Of a stretch of DNA of 64,000 nt, positions 31,756 to 42,286 are shown in pieces. The translations under genes and the position numbers were made by a program. Source of the DNA: Sulfolobus sp. E5-1-F. Lineage in GTDB: Archaea; Thermoproteota; Thermoprotei_A; Sulfolobales; Sulfolobaceae. Location: the NCBI RefSeq assembly GCF_009601705.1, contig NZ_CP045687.1, positions 470,630 through 534,629 of the forward strand, read 5' to 3'. The notes beneath the pieces are model-generated. The model was not told the DNA's origin, did not search any database, and saw nothing but the letters and a program-made list of their open reading frames with translations. Position 1 is the stretch's first letter. Each line of letters begins with the position of its first letter.

Positions 31756-32321
31756 AAAAATTACAACTCCTTATCTCTAAGAACGTTAAAATAAGCCATT
31801 ATGGAATTGAGAACGTTAAGAAAATCTGTGGAGTTGATATTGCATATAAGGATAATCTAGGATTCTCTGTCGGTGTAAGTATGGATATTAGTAGTGGAGA
31901 GTATAATTACAAATCTTATGTTGGTGAAGTAAATTTCCCATATATTCCGGGTTTCCTTTTCATGAGGGAAGCTCCACTGATGATAAAGGCAATAGAGGGT
32001 TTGGAATGTCAACTTCTTTTGGTTGATGGTCATGGGATAGCTCATCCCAGGAAAAGCGGAATTGCAGCAGTCATAGGAGTTCTCCTAGACTTCCCGACAA
32101 TTGGGGTAGCTAAATCTAGGCTTACTGGTGATTTAGTAAATGAAAGTGAAATTACCTATATATATCTAAATGGGGAGAAAGTGGGGGTTAAATTCGGCAA
32201 ATATTTTTATAGTCCAGGAAATAAAGTCGACTTACAAGATTGCATAGAACTAGGTAAAAGAGGTTATCCTAAAGTTCTAAAAATAGCTGATATGCTTACT
32301 AAGAGGATAAAAAAGGAATAA
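31725..32321 (+). CDS. nfi: Endonuclease V (deoxyinosine-specific)
   Basis: 198 residues, TTG start inside the PTP gene. Motifs: VCGVDIAY (~37-44; Asp), [12 protein letters not shown] (the PYIPGxLxFRE wedge, ~76-87), [15 protein letters not shown] (~103, Asp and His) and [10 protein letters not shown]. The enzyme nicks DNA one base 3' of hypoxanthine, a frequent deamination product at high temperature. The start is set by comparison with the length of the known S. solfataricus enzyme as I recall it. Part of an operon from the PTP gene through nicotinamidase and the DHH protein. Confidence 0.93.
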   Translation: MVEKHLLEFLEKLQLLISKNVKISHYGIENVKKICGVDIAYKDNLGFSVGVSMDISSGEYNYKSYVGEVNFPYIPGFLFMREAPLMIKAIEGLECQLLLVDGHGIAHPRKSGIAAVIGVLLDFPTIGVAKSRLTGDLVNESEITYIYLNGEKVGVKFGKYFYSPGNKVDLQDCIELGKRGYPKVLKIADMLTKRIKKE

Positions 32322-32346
32322 AAACGTGTTTGCAGTAGATTTAATT

Positions 32347-32943
<597 letters not shown>

Positions 32944-32951
32944 GTAAAAAG

Positions 32952-33941
32952 TTGGAATATTATGCAATAGTACATAACGATTTTGATGGGACAGCATCAG
33001 CGGCCATTTACGCTAGAGCAGTTAAATCATTACCTAAAAATGTATTCTTTACAGAGCCAAACAAATTGCACTCACTTTTAGCTTCATTGGAGTTAAGAGG
33101 AGTATACAACGTTATGATCGCAGATTTGGGAATAAATGCTAGCACTTTTAATGAAATTATAAAGAGTTTAAAAAAGCTAATCGAACAAGGTGCTAACGTG
33201 GAGTGGTTTGATCATCATGTCTGGAAGGATGAATGGAAAGAGGAATTGAAAAAAATCGGTGTTTCGGTATATCACGATACTTCGACGTGCGGTGCTGGAG
33301 TTATATATAAATATAAGAATCCTAATGATGAATTTTCCAGAAGATTAGCTTCAGCAGATTGTTCGGTTGACATATGGCTTCATGATGATCCTATGGGAGA
33401 AAAATTGAGAAGAATAGTTGAGAATAATAAAGATTACTCGTGGAAAAATGAGCTAATAAGAATGTTTTACAATGGGATATTGTGGAATGATACATTTGAT
33501 AAAATGTTAGAAGAAGTAGTTTCAAGAGAATTAGAAGGTTATAAAAAAGTAATGAAGAGTTATAAGTTAATACAAATTGACGGTTATAAGGTTGTTGTGG
33601 CAGTAAGATGGAAAGGTCCTCCAGATATAAGCTATGCTTCTCAGTTTTTAATGACTAGAACTAATGCTTCGGTCTTTGTATCAGCAAATGGGAAAAGCAT
33701 ATCTTTTAGAAGCAAGGAGATTGATGTTAGGCAATTTGCTGTTAAATTAGGGGGAGGAGGGCATCCCTTAGCAGCTGGTGCACAACTGAAAGTTCCCTTA
33801 ATATATAGGTTTCTAAACAGGCTTGGGATTAAAGGTCCTATGCTAAATTGGGTTACTAAAGTTGTTCAGAGCACAATAACTGACGTCGGTTTTGTAATAT
33901 ATCAAGATAGTAAAAAGAGTAGTACATCTTCGCCATATTAA
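32952..33941 (+). CDS. DHH-family phosphoesterase
   Basis: 329 residues, TTG start eight bases after pncA. Motifs: HNDFDGTASAAIYAR (motif I, Asp-x-Asp), IADLG (motif II), WFDHHVW (DHH motif, ~94), a Cys/Asp-rich ADCSVDIWLHDD (motif IV) and the DHHA1 end GGGGHPLAAGA (~271). Related proteins are RecJ/GAN-like nucleases, nanoRNases and cyclic-dinucleotide phosphodiesterases; which of these applies cannot be decided, though the short size argues for a small-substrate enzyme or nanoRNase. Convergent overlap with the metallophosphoesterase gene by 4 bp. Confidence 0.85.
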   Translation: MEYYAIVHNDFDGTASAAIYARAVKSLPKNVFFTEPNKLHSLLASLELRGVYNVMIADLGINASTFNEIIKSLKKLIEQGANVEWFDHHVWKDEWKEELKKIGVSVYHDTSTCGAGVIYKYKNPNDEFSRRLASADCSVDIWLHDDPMGEKLRRIVENNKDYSWKNELIRMFYNGILWNDTFDKMLEEVVSRELEGYKKVMKSYKLIQIDGYKVVVAVRWKGPPDISYASQFLMTRTNASVFVSANGKSISFRSKEIDVRQFAVKLGGGGHPLAAGAQLKVPLIYRFLNRLGIKGPMLNWVTKVVQSTITDVGFVIYQDSKKSSTSSPY

Positions 33942-34624
33942 AGAGTGTGGATAGTTACAATTCTCTTATTAGCTGGTAATGCTACATTATATACTCTAAC
34001 CCCTTTAACTACTGAGAGTGTTCTTTTTGCGTAATGCGCATGACCATGTATTGCTATGTTGGGTAAACAATCTTTTCCCTTAGTTGATAACTCCTCTAAT
34101 ATTCTATATCCTAGGTGTGGATAAACACTTTTTCTTTCACCGAATACTGTTTCAAAGGTACTGGCATAATGAGTTAAAAGAATTTTAATATCCGCTTTAG
34201 AGTTACAAGTCATTTCAGCGATTTTTTCCAACCTTTTCATATAAAGGTCTTCAGTTATCCCATTAGTAGTTTGCCATACTGTAGGCTTTTCTAGAACCCC
34301 CTCACTGCCGATTATTATAAGCCTTCTATTATCCATCTCGATTTCTGCTCTTTCATCCTCAAGCCAAACTATATCACTATATTTTTCTCTATAAAATTTT
34401 CTATTTTCTATAAAATCCTCATTCCCAAAAACTGAGACTATTTGCTTAACTCTGTTTTTTAGGGCATTATATACAGGGGTAAAATGTAAATACTCACCTC
34501 TTTCAACTAGATCTCCAGCTAATAATGCTAAATCAGCCTTAATATTCCCAAGTTCTCGTAAGGCTAAGAAGAATTCTGTTAAATACCTAGGTGAGTGTAT
34601 GTCTGAGGTTGATATGATAAGCAC
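33938..34624 (-). CDS. Calcineurin-like metallophosphoesterase
   Basis: 228 residues. Two-metal motifs: STSDIHSP (D-x-H, ~6-10), LLAGDLVERGE (GDxxx, ~36), GNEDFIE (GNxD, with Glu in place of His), LTHYAS (~150) and HGHAHYAK (GHxH, ~198). This is the class III phosphodiesterase set. The GNE-D variant occurs in several archaeal members. Substrate unknown. Divergent from the DUF763 gene with a 31-bp gap, so the promoters overlap. Confidence 0.88.
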   Translation of the reverse strand: MLIISTSDIHSPRYLTEFFLALRELGNIKADLALLAGDLVERGEYLHFTPVYNALKNRVKQIVSVFGNEDFIENRKFYREKYSDIVWLEDERAEIEMDNRRLIIIGSEGVLEKPTVWQTTNGITEDLYMKRLEKIAEMTCNSKADIKILLTHYASTFETVFGERKSVYPHLGYRILEELSTKGKDCLPNIAIHGHAHYAKRTLSVVKGVRVYNVALPANKRIVTIHTL

Positions 34625-34655
34625 ATATATACCTTCTCTTCAGAACTTATAAAAT

Positions 34656-35795
34656 ATGGAAGTAGAGGGTATAGCTGACTTACCACTTCACACTGGTCAT
34701 GTTCCCCCTTGGCTAGTTCCTATTATGAAGAGATTAGCTAAGGCCATAGTTGAAATAATGGTTCTCGAATTAGGTCCTCAAAAGGTTGTGGAGAGGTTAT
34801 CAAATCCCTTATGGTTTCAAGCTTTCAATAATGCGATTGGAATGGATTGGGATTCCTCTGGTTCCACGACAGTAACATTAGGTATTTTGAAGGACGTTAT
34901 AAGCCCTAAAGTTCATGGTTTTGCCGTACTTGGAGGTAAAGGTAAGAATGCTCTGAAGGTTCCAGAAGAGGTGGATATGCTAAGTTTTGATATAGATAAG
35001 AATAAAATTAAAAATATAAGTAAGATAGTGGCAAAAGTCGATTCAACCTTAGTTCAAGACGGACATCAACTCTATCATCACTCACTGCTTGTGACCGAGG
35101 ATGGAAAATGGAGTGTAATCCAGCAAGGCATGAATTTAGAAACTAAGTTCGCTAGGAGATATCATTGGAAAGAAACTGATAATTTTGTGGTAGAACCTCA
35201 TTCTGCAATATCTGGCTATAAGACTAATGTTGCGGTTAACATAATAGACAGAAAGAAAGATAGTACAAGAAAGTTAATATTAGATTTGTTAAGAGAGAAT
35301 CCTAATAAGATAGTCTCTTTATATACACAAGCAATGTCTATGCTTAAAGGTCAATTATCTTTAGACTTGTGGATAAAAGGTGGATCAATAGCCTTTGTAT
35401 CTAAAGAGGCTAGATTAGTTTACATGAAACCTGTAGATATTAATAGAATCAAACAGGTACTTAGGGAAATATATGAGGCTAACCCACTTAAACTTGAGGA
35501 TGCACTAATTAGTGGCTTAGGCCCCTCTACAGCTAGAGCATTGTACTTAATAGCAGATTTAATATATAATGAACCACCATCGTATAAAGATCCGGTAAAT
35601 TATCCTTATGATCCATTTAAGTATGCATTTGCTATTGGAGGTAAAGACGGTATACCATTTCCAATTAATAGGAAGGATGCTTGGGAGGTAATATATACCT
35701 TAGAGGATTTTATAACTAGAGCTAAGCTTGAAGAGGGTGATAAACGATTAGCCTTAGGAAAGTTGAGAGAACTTTCTAAAGGAATTGAGAAATGA
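34656..35795 (+). CDS. DUF763 family protein
   Basis: 379 residues matching the uncharacterised DUF763 family: opening GIADLPLHTGHVPPWLVPIMKRL, the HHSLLVTEDGKWSVIQQGMN segment near 145-165, VEPHSAISGYK, and a C-terminal DAxISGLGPSTARALYLIADLIYNEPPSY part. Conserved His (LHTGH, HQLYHHS, RYHWKE) could bind a metal or act as catalyst. An HhH-like GLGPSTARAL stretch suggests nucleic-acid contact. The biochemical function is not known. The neighbours are phosphoesterases and a phosphate-uptake pair. Confidence 0.85.
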   Translation: MEVEGIADLPLHTGHVPPWLVPIMKRLAKAIVEIMVLELGPQKVVERLSNPLWFQAFNNAIGMDWDSSGSTTVTLGILKDVISPKVHGFAVLGGKGKNALKVPEEVDMLSFDIDKNKIKNISKIVAKVDSTLVQDGHQLYHHSLLVTEDGKWSVIQQGMNLETKFARRYHWKETDNFVVEPHSAISGYKTNVAVNIIDRKKDSTRKLILDLLRENPNKIVSLYTQAMSMLKGQLSLDLWIKGGSIAFVSKEARLVYMKPVDINRIKQVLREIYEANPLKLEDALISGLGPSTARALYLIADLIYNEPPSYKDPVNYPYDPFKYAFAIGGKDGIPFPINRKDAWEVIYTLEDFITRAKLEEGDKRLALGKLRELSKGIEK

Positions 35796-35903
35796 TATAC
35801 GCAAGGTGATATAAATCTGTTACGAGAAGAGTTGTTAAGTTAAATGAGTTGAGCTATAAGTAGAAAAGTACTTAAATATGATTCTCCAGAATACAGTTTT
35901 AGA

Positions 35904-36564
35904 ATGTTCAAATTAAGATTAAATAATAAAGAAGAGGAGGTATTCGAAAGAATTACGTTTACTGCAGAACTAATAGGTGAAGCAGTCAAGATTTTGCAAA
36001 GCGAGGTAGATCACGTAAGAAAAGGAGAATATGATCAAATTCCCGCAGATTTAATTAAAATCAAATCAATTCATGAAAGGGCTGGAATGTTACGTGAAGA
36101 AATACTTTCAACTCTTTATGGGGAGGCATTTTTACCCGACTTTAAGGAATCAATGGTAATGCTGACTCAAGCCCTTTTTAATACTTTAAGTTCTGTAAAG
36201 GATGCAGCTAGAGCTTTGGGATCTAGGAAAGTAGATGGGAAATGTATTACAATACTATCAGAAATGCTAATTACGTACCTAGCATTGGTCGATGAGGCAT
36301 CACATAAGATTCATGAATTAACGAGGCATTTAGGATCAGATGTTGAGGTTTCATTGAAACTAAGTAGGGAAATACAAGCGATGGAGAGAGGGGGATGATA
36401 TCAAAGACACTCTTTTGCAGAGGCTTTATGAGATAGAGAAGGAGATTGATATTATAAGCATATTGCAGATGAAAGATGTAATTATTTTTATAGATGATAT
36501 ATTGGATTCCTTAGAAGACGCGACATTAAGTGTAGAAATATTCTACGCAACATTAAAGTCCTAA
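35904..36564 (+). pseudogene. DUF47 / PhoU-like phosphate regulator, split by a frameshift
   Basis: The first frame (35904-36398, 164 residues) is an alpha-helical DUF47 protein (FERITFTAELIGEAVKILQ, a helical four-helix-bundle pattern). It stops at 36396 just after a run of five G at 36390-36394. The next frame then reads from 36394 to the stop at 36562-36564, adding about 56 residues (YEIEKEIDIISILQMKD, IIFIDDILDSLEDATLSVEI), which is exactly the expected C-terminal DUF47 helix. Together they give ~219 residues, the family's normal length. One extra G explains it. It may be a true mutation, a programmed +1 shift, or a sequencing error. The convergent gene is a PiT permease, the usual DUF47 partner. 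Confidence 0.8.
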
Positions 36565-37539
36565 TATACTCTTTATTACTCCAAAGATTGCCAATGAGAG
36601 TATTATGGCAAATATTGGAGACGTGGACCAACTCCTAAATATTTGCATTACTTGTTTTCTAACATCTGATGTAAAACTTCTAAAACTAAGCCCTACTATA
36701 CCACCTACTATGGTTTGGGTTATTGATAAAGGTATCCCGAAGATTGTGAAAATTTCATTTATAACATTACTTCCTATTAATGCGGATGATGCACCTAAAT
36801 ATCCTAGTTTGGTTATACGAAATCCAACCCTTATTGCTATCCTTTGACTAGTCAAAACTCCTAAAGCAGCAGATAATCCGTAGAGGGGTATTACAAGGTA
36901 TGCTGGAGCAGAGAGCAACGCAGAAGACACTATTATGCCAATTGCGTTAGCTCCAACTATAAATGAGGTAAAGGCTGACGAGAATAATATAAGATTTCTA
37001 TATATTGCGATCTGTTTAATAATGCGAGTCTCTGCACTTACAACCTTATTCAACGTTAGATATAGTAGAAGGGAAAATCCGATTGCGACTATTGGCGAAA
37101 TAACCCAAGAACTTACTATTACCCAGAATTTTACCCAGTCTAATTCTATAAATCCATGAGATATTAAGGTTAGTATTGCAATTGACGGATAGAACGTTTG
37201 ACTTAAAGAGGAAGGGATGCCTGATTTATTCAAAAAATAAAAGGTAATTATTGACGAGGACAATGAGGTTAAAATGGCTATAGCTACGTACAAACTATTT
37301 CCACGCATCACCCCATAGACACTGTGTAACATAGTTAAACTACCTAGTATTACACCTACTAAAATAGAGATCATATTCAATATGTAAGCATATCTTCTTT
37401 TTATTGCATTAGTTGCGAACAATATACCTAATGATGTTGCATTATTGTTCGCCCCTATCACGTAACTCGATATTAGCCCAACAATGAATAATAGGTACTC
37501 AATACTGTTCTGGGTCGAGATTATTACTGTGATCGCCAT
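36553..37539 (-). CDS. pit: PiT-family inorganic phosphate transporter
   Basis: 328 residues with about ten membrane helices. The PiT signature is visible in the N-terminal part (VIGANNNATSLGILFATNAI, ~28-47) and repeated weakly in the C-terminal half (FIVGANAIGIIVSSALLSAPAYL, ~195-217). PiT proteins import phosphate with cations. Neighbouring DUF47 (PhoU-like) supports the assignment. The last 12 bp overlap the frameshifted DUF47 tail. The start lies inside the RHH gene (37499-37729), so they are translationally coupled. Shorter than many PiT proteins, with a reduced central loop. Confidence 0.9.
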   Translation of the reverse strand: MAITVIISTQNSIEYLLFIVGLISSYVIGANNNATSLGILFATNAIKRRYAYILNMISILVGVILGSLTMLHSVYGVMRGNSLYVAIAILTSLSSSIITFYFLNKSGIPSSLSQTFYPSIAILTLISHGFIELDWVKFWVIVSSWVISPIVAIGFSLLLYLTLNKVVSAETRIIKQIAIYRNLILFSSAFTSFIVGANAIGIIVSSALLSAPAYLVIPLYGLSAALGVLTSQRIAIRVGFRITKLGYLGASSALIGSNVINEIFTIFGIPLSITQTIVGGIVGLSFRSFTSDVRKQVMQIFRSWSTSPIFAIILSLAIFGVIKSILGL

Positions 37540-37729
37540 TTCTTTTCAGATACCCCAAGTAGCTGATTATGGCATCTCTTATAAAATCGCTTCTATTAGC
37601 ATATCCTAAGTTTCTTGCGATATTATCCACTTTTTTTATGAATTCATCCTCTAATTTAAAAGATATCGTTACAGTCCCGGTAATTTCCAACTCAAATGTC
37701 TGTTCATCCACCTTTTTTAAAGTCGTCAT
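37499..37729 (-). CDS. Ribbon-helix-helix (CopG-like) transcription regulator
   Basis: 76 residues from ATG 37729; an in-frame ATG at 37762 would add 11 residues (MYLNHILILIH) that do not look like RHH sequence. The RHH core TVTISFKLEDEFIKKVDNIARNLGYANRSDFIRDAIISYLGYL carries the N-terminal beta strand and the G-Y-x-N-R-S-D-F-I-R-D-A signature. The C-terminal tail (RNGDHSNNLDPEQY) is short. Dimeric DNA binding to a palindrome is expected. Overlap with the phosphate permease gene suggests it regulates phosphate uptake; a metal-sensing NikR domain is absent. Confidence 0.85.
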   Translation of the reverse strand: MTTLKKVDEQTFELEITGTVTISFKLEDEFIKKVDNIARNLGYANRSDFIRDAIISYLGYLKRNGDHSNNLDPEQY

Positions 37730-37859
37730 GTGAATCAGAATTAATATGTGATTTAAGTACATAAACGTTTTGTCTTGTTTCCGGAGTCTATATTTATATA
37801 ACTCTATCTACTACATTGAAAAATTTTCAACGCATTTCTTTGCGGAAAGTAGGGCAATA

Positions 37860-37896
37860 GTGCTTAAAAACCTCTTGCTATAAATAAAATGAGTTT
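37860..37896 (+). promoter_or_regulatory. Promoter of hel308
   Basis: GCTTAAAAACC at about 37862-37872 lies ~30 bp before ATG 37897 and fits Sulfolobus box A; the transcript would have almost no leader. Confidence 0.5.
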
Positions 37897-40044
37897 ATGA
37901 ATTTAGAATTAGAGTGGATGCCAGTAGATAACCTAAAATTACCTAACAATGTTATTGATATAATAAAAAATAGGGGTATAAAAAAGCTTAACCCGCCTCA
38001 AACCGAAGCAGTAAAAAAAGGACTATTAGATGGTAATAGACTATTATTAACATCACCTACTGGTTCTGGAAAAACACTAATAGCAGAGATGGGAATAATT
38101 TCATTTCTTCTAACAAGCGGAGGAAAAGCAGTATACGTAACTCCTCTTAGAGCGCTCACAAATGAAAAGTATACAACTTTTAAGGACTGGGAATCAATAG
38201 GTTTTAAGGTAGCTATGACTTCAGGTGATTATGATACAGATGATGCTTGGTTGAAGAATTACGATATTATAATTACCACTTACGAGAAATTAGATTCCCT
38301 ATGGCGTCATAGGCCAGATTGGCTTAACGAGGCTAATTATTTCGTGTTAGACGAACTGCATTACCTCAACGATCCTGAAAGAGGGCCAGTAGTTGAGAGT
38401 GTTACAATAAGAGCTAAAAGGAGAAATCTATTGGCATTGAGTGCTACAATAAGTAACTATAAACAAATAGCCAAATGGTTAGGAGCAGAACCAGTGGCAA
38501 CAAATTGGAGACCAGTTCCCCTCATAGAAGGTGTTATGTATCCAGAAAGGAAAAAGAAGGAATATACTATACTTTTCAAGGATAATACTACCAAGAAGGT
38601 TCATGGGGATGATGCCATAATAGCTTATACTTTAGATAGCCTAAGCAAAAATGGCCAAGTTTTAGTTTTTAGAAATTCTAGGAAAATGGCTGAGAGCACA
38701 GCACTAAAGATAGCAAATTCCATGAACTTTGTAAGTTTAGATGAGAATGCGATATCCGGGGTTTTAAAACAATTAGATGATATCGAGGAAGGTGGTAGCG
38801 ATGAAAAAGAGCTGTTAAAATCTCTTATAAGTAGAGGAGTTGCATATCATCATGCTGGATTATCAAAGGCATTAAGGGATTTGATAGAGGAAAGTTTTAG
38901 GCAACGAAAGATAAAGGTTATCGTAGCAACTCCGACTTTGGCTGCTGGTGTAAATTTGCCAGCTAGAACAGTAATAATAGGAGATATTTATCGATTCAAT
39001 AGGAAAATAGCTGGATATTATGATGAAATTTCAGTCATGGAATATAAGCAAATGAGTGGAAGAGCTGGTAGACCTGGTTTCGATCAGATTGGTGAGTCAA
39101 TAATAATAGTAAGGGACAAGGAAGATGTAGATAGAGTATTTAAGAAATATATAATGTCTGACGTCGAACCTATTGAGTCTAAACTAGGTAGTGAGAGGGC
39201 ATTTTACACATTCTTGCTTGGTCTCCTTTCTGCTGAAGGTAGTTTGAGCGAAAAACAGTTAGAAAGCTTCGCGTACGAATCTTTGCTTCCAAAGTCGTTA
39301 GTTGACGTGTATTTTGATAGAGCCATAAGGTGGCTGTTGGAACATTCCTTCATTAGAGAGGAAAATAGGACGTTTACTTTAACTAATTTTGGAAAGAGGG
39401 TAGCTGATCTATATATAAATCCGTTTACTGCCGACATTATCAGAAAGGGACTAGAAGGACATAAGCCCTCATGTGAAATAGCTTACCTTCATTTACTGGC
39501 GTTTACCCCAGATGGACCGTTAGTATCAGTCGGAAGGAATGAGGAAGAAGAACTAATAGAATTGCTAGAGGATCTAGATTGTGAATTGTTAATAGAAGAA
39601 CCTTATGAGGAAGATGAATATTCTCTTTATATAAACGCACTAAAAGTTGCGTTAATAATAAAGGATTGGATAGATGAAGTTGATGAAGATACAATATTGG
39701 AAAAATATAATATAGGTTCTGGCGATTTGAGAAACATTGTTGAAACCATGGACTGGTTAACTTATAGTGCATATCATTTATCCAAAGAGTTAAGGTTAAA
39801 TGATCATAGTGAGAAACTTAGGATCTTGAACTTAAGAGCCAAAGATGGTATAAAGGAAGAGTTATTGGAATTAGTTCAAATAGGTGGTGTAGGTAGGAAG
39901 AGGGCTAGATTATTGTATAATAACGGAATTAAAGGACTAGGCGATGTTGTAATGAATCCAGATAAAGTTAGGAACTTGTTAGGTCAAAAACTAGGTGAGA
40001 AAGTTGTCCAAGAGGCTGCAAGATTACTTAATAGATTTCATTAA
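37897..40044 (+). CDS. hel308: Superfamily 2 helicase Hel308 (Hjm)
   Basis: 715 residues, the Hel308 length. Motifs: Q-like NPPQTEA, motif [15 protein letters not shown] (~50), Ia VTPLRAL, II LDELHYL (~152), [38 protein letters not shown] (~390). After the RecA pair follow a winged helix, the helical ratchet domain and a C-terminal HhH ([19 protein letters not shown], ~680). It unwinds forked DNA 3' to 5' at stalled replication forks. An overlapping downstream frame (39995-40180) may form an operon with it. Confidence 0.97.
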   Translation: MNLELEWMPVDNLKLPNNVIDIIKNRGIKKLNPPQTEAVKKGLLDGNRLLLTSPTGSGKTLIAEMGIISFLLTSGGKAVYVTPLRALTNEKYTTFKDWESIGFKVAMTSGDYDTDDAWLKNYDIIITTYEKLDSLWRHRPDWLNEANYFVLDELHYLNDPERGPVVESVTIRAKRRNLLALSATISNYKQIAKWLGAEPVATNWRPVPLIEGVMYPERKKKEYTILFKDNTTKKVHGDDAIIAYTLDSLSKNGQVLVFRNSRKMAESTALKIANSMNFVSLDENAISGVLKQLDDIEEGGSDEKELLKSLISRGVAYHHAGLSKALRDLIEESFRQRKIKVIVATPTLAAGVNLPARTVIIGDIYRFNRKIAGYYDEISVMEYKQMSGRAGRPGFDQIGESIIIVRDKEDVDRVFKKYIMSDVEPIESKLGSERAFYTFLLGLLSAEGSLSEKQLESFAYESLLPKSLVDVYFDRAIRWLLEHSFIREENRTFTLTNFGKRVADLYINPFTADIIRKGLEGHKPSCEIAYLHLLAFTPDGPLVSVGRNEEEELIELLEDLDCELLIEEPYEEDEYSLYINALKVALIIKDWIDEVDEDTILEKYNIGSGDLRNIVETMDWLTYSAYHLSKELRLNDHSEKLRILNLRAKDGIKEELLELVQIGGVGRKRARLLYNNGIKGLGDVVMNPDKVRNLLGQKLGEKVVQEAARLLNRFH

Positions 40045-40180
40045 TTTGCCGAACGGAGAGGTATACATTGTAAGAGATGAGTGTGAGACATTAAAAAGGC
40101 TTAGGCTAATTCTTTTAGCCTTGGGCCAAGAAGTACAACTTAACAATTGTCAAGAGCTGATTTGTAGAAAAAAGGTTTAG
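39995..40180 (+). CDS. Small protein overlapping the hel308 end (uncertain)
   Basis: 61 residues with GTG start inside hel308 (50 bp overlap), or shorter using TTG further downstream. Residues from about 17 onward ([32 protein letters not shown]) read as a plausible small alpha/beta protein with two Cys near the end ([11 protein letters not shown]) and one in DECETL. I do not recognise it. It ends with 0 bp to the convergent carboxylase gene (40181). Support is limited to the protein-like composition and the otherwise empty gap. Confidence 0.5.
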   Translation: MRKLSKRLQDYLIDFINLPNGEVYIVRDECETLKRLRLILLALGQEVQLNNCQELICRKKV

Positions 40181-41761
40181 TCAGAGAGGGATATTACCAT
40201 GTTTCTTTGGATATCTGAATTCCCTTTTATTTCTTAACATTTCTAATCCTCTAGCTATTACTTTTCTAGTGTCCTTAGGCTCGATCACATCATCTATTAA
40301 ACCTTTCTCGGCTGCCCAATAAGGATTAGCGAACAACTTCTTGTATTCCGATATTTTTTGCTTTAATAGCTCTTCAGGATTTTGGGCACTTTGTATCTCC
40401 CTTCTATATAATATTCTAACTGCACCTTCTGGACCAGTTACAGCTATCTCCGCAGAAGGCCAAGCGTAAACTAAGTCAGCACCTAAACTTTTAATGCTCA
40501 TTGCAATGTGAGCACCACCATAAGACCTTCTTACAATGACTGTAATTTTCGGTACTGTAGCTTCAGCAAATGCATATAACATTTTAGCGCCATGCCTTAT
40601 TATTCCTTTATACTCTTGATCCGTCCCTGGAACATAACCTGGGGTATCAACTAAGTTTACTAGCGGTATGTTAAATGCATCGCAAAATCTGATAAATCTA
40701 GCGGCTTTATCTGCAGCATCAATATCTATTGCTCCTCCATAATACGCTGAATTATTTGCAACAATTCCCACGACGTTTCCATTTATCCTTCCAAAGCCTA
40801 CAGTAATATTTTGTGCCCATAATTTGTGAACCTCCAAGAATTCGCTATTGTCAACTATATTGTATATTAAGTCCCTTATGTCAAACGGCTTTACTGAGTC
40901 TGTAGGTACAATTGACTCCGCACTCTGTACTTCCCTATCACCTGGATCGCCGGTATCAACATATGGAGGTTCTTCCATATTGTTTGAAGGTAAATAAGAG
41001 AGTAATCTCTTAGTTATGTTTATTGCCTCTTGTTCGTTTTCGGCCACAAAGTGAACAACTCCAGATTTTGTCGCGTGTACTATTGCACCACCTAGGTCTT
41101 GATAACTTACTTCTTCTCCTATTGACACTTTAGTAATCTCTGGTCCGGTCACAAACATGTAGTATGCGTCTCCTTTTATCATTATTAAAAAATCAGTAAG
41201 AGCAGGAGAGTAAACTGCACCTCCAGCTGCTGGTCCTGCCATAATGGTAATTTGGGGAATTACTCCAGAAGCCATTACGTTCATCTTAAACACTGCACCA
41301 TATCCCTCTAAAGACTGTGCACCTTCTTGGATTCTGGCACCACCTGAATCATTTATTCCTATTATTGGAGAACCAACCTTTAGGGCTAGTTCATAAGCTC
41401 TAACTATCTTATTGGCATGTGTTTCTCCTAAGCTTCCTCCGAGTACCGTAAAGTCTTGAGCATAAGCGAAAACTTGTCTACCATCTATTTTTCCCCATCC
41501 GGCTATTACTCCATCTCCATAAAACCTATTCTTATCCAACCCAAATTCAGTCGCTCTAGTAGTAGCAAACGTCAGTATTTCATTGAAGGTTCCTTCATCG
41601 AATAGTAGATTTAATCTCTCCCTCGCCGTTAACTTCCCTTTACTGTGCTGGAAGTTTATTTTCTCATCTCCTCCACCTTTATACACTTTTTCCTTTAGCA
41701 TTTTCAAATCTTGAATTAATTTATCCATTGGAGGTTTTTCATATATATCCATTTCTTTCAC
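40181..41761 (-). CDS. pccB: Acyl-CoA carboxylase, carboxyltransferase subunit (beta)
   Basis: 526 residues, normal for PccB/MmdA. N- and C-terminal carboxyltransferase halves are both present: FTVLGGSLGETHANKIV, GINDSGGARIQEGAQSLEGYG (oxyanion-type Gly-Gly, ~140), MAGPAAGGAVYSPALTDF, and LVDTPGYVPGTDQE with RRSYGGAHIAM (~400-440). In Sulfolobales one acetyl-CoA/propionyl-CoA carboxylase makes malonyl-CoA and methylmalonyl-CoA for the 3-hydroxypropionate/4-hydroxybutyrate cycle. Encoded last in an operon accC-accB-pccB (15 bp after accB). Confidence 0.95.
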   Translation of the reverse strand: MKEMDIYEKPPMDKLIQDLKMLKEKVYKGGGDEKINFQHSKGKLTARERLNLLFDEGTFNEILTFATTRATEFGLDKNRFYGDGVIAGWGKIDGRQVFAYAQDFTVLGGSLGETHANKIVRAYELALKVGSPIIGINDSGGARIQEGAQSLEGYGAVFKMNVMASGVIPQITIMAGPAAGGAVYSPALTDFLIMIKGDAYYMFVTGPEITKVSIGEEVSYQDLGGAIVHATKSGVVHFVAENEQEAINITKRLLSYLPSNNMEEPPYVDTGDPGDREVQSAESIVPTDSVKPFDIRDLIYNIVDNSEFLEVHKLWAQNITVGFGRINGNVVGIVANNSAYYGGAIDIDAADKAARFIRFCDAFNIPLVNLVDTPGYVPGTDQEYKGIIRHGAKMLYAFAEATVPKITVIVRRSYGGAHIAMSIKSLGADLVYAWPSAEIAVTGPEGAVRILYRREIQSAQNPEELLKQKISEYKKLFANPYWAAEKGLIDDVIEPKDTRKVIARGLEMLRNKREFRYPKKHGNIPL

Positions 41762-41776
41762 CTCATAACTGTAAGG

Positions 41777-42286
41777 CTATTTTATAACGATCAAAATATC
41801 TCCTTTCTTTACACCTTGTCCTTCTTTAACTAAAATTTTCTGCACAATTCCACCTATTGGCGATGAGATTACTGTTTCTGCCTTCATTGCCTCGATGGAT
41901 AATAGGGGTTGACCCTTATTTACTGCATCTCCTTCCTTTACTCTTATTTTAACTACCCTTCCAAATAATGGAGACACTATTTCTCCCTCTTTTCCTCTTA
42001 TTATTTCTTCAACTTTTTCTTCTCCTTTTACAGGAACTTCGCTTACCTTATCTAATCTTAAGAAATCTTGATTGTTGAATATTAACGCGCCATCAGATTC
42101 CACAAAAACATAATATTTTTTACCATTAATCTCAAATAAATGCTCATTTTCCCTATTACCTGGTCCTAGATATTTTACCTCGTAATATTTATCTCCTATT
42201 TTTATCTTGTCAATATTATTACTGGTTTGTTCATAAGATACTAGATATGTATCTCCCAATTCACTATAAATTCTAAACAGCCTCAT
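41777..42286 (-). CDS. accB: Acyl-CoA carboxylase, biotin carboxyl carrier subunit
   Basis: 169 residues from ATG 42286, which overlaps the accC stop as TAATG; an in-frame start at 42337 would run 51 bp into accC and is less likely. The C-terminal lipoyl/biotinyl domain has the biotinylated Lys in IEAMKAET (~134; AMKA variant of AMKM) and the second half-motif SPIGGIVQKILVKEGQGV. The N-terminal ~90 residues are a linker domain of the archaeal type. Carries CO2 as carboxybiotin between AccC and PccB. Confidence 0.93.
   Translation of the reverse strand: MRLFRIYSELGDTYLVSYEQTSNNIDKIKIGDKYYEVKYLGPGNRENEHLFEINGKKYYVFVESDGALIFNNQDFLRLDKVSEVPVKGEEKVEEIIRGKEGEIVSPLFGRVVKIRVKEGDAVNKGQPLLSIEAMKAETVISSPIGGIVQKILVKEGQGVKKGDILIVIK

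Noticed and set aside
37763-37860. Possible operator palindromes upstream of the RHH regulator
   Set aside because: TATATTTATATA and GAAAAATTTTC are AT-palindromes expected by chance in this base composition.
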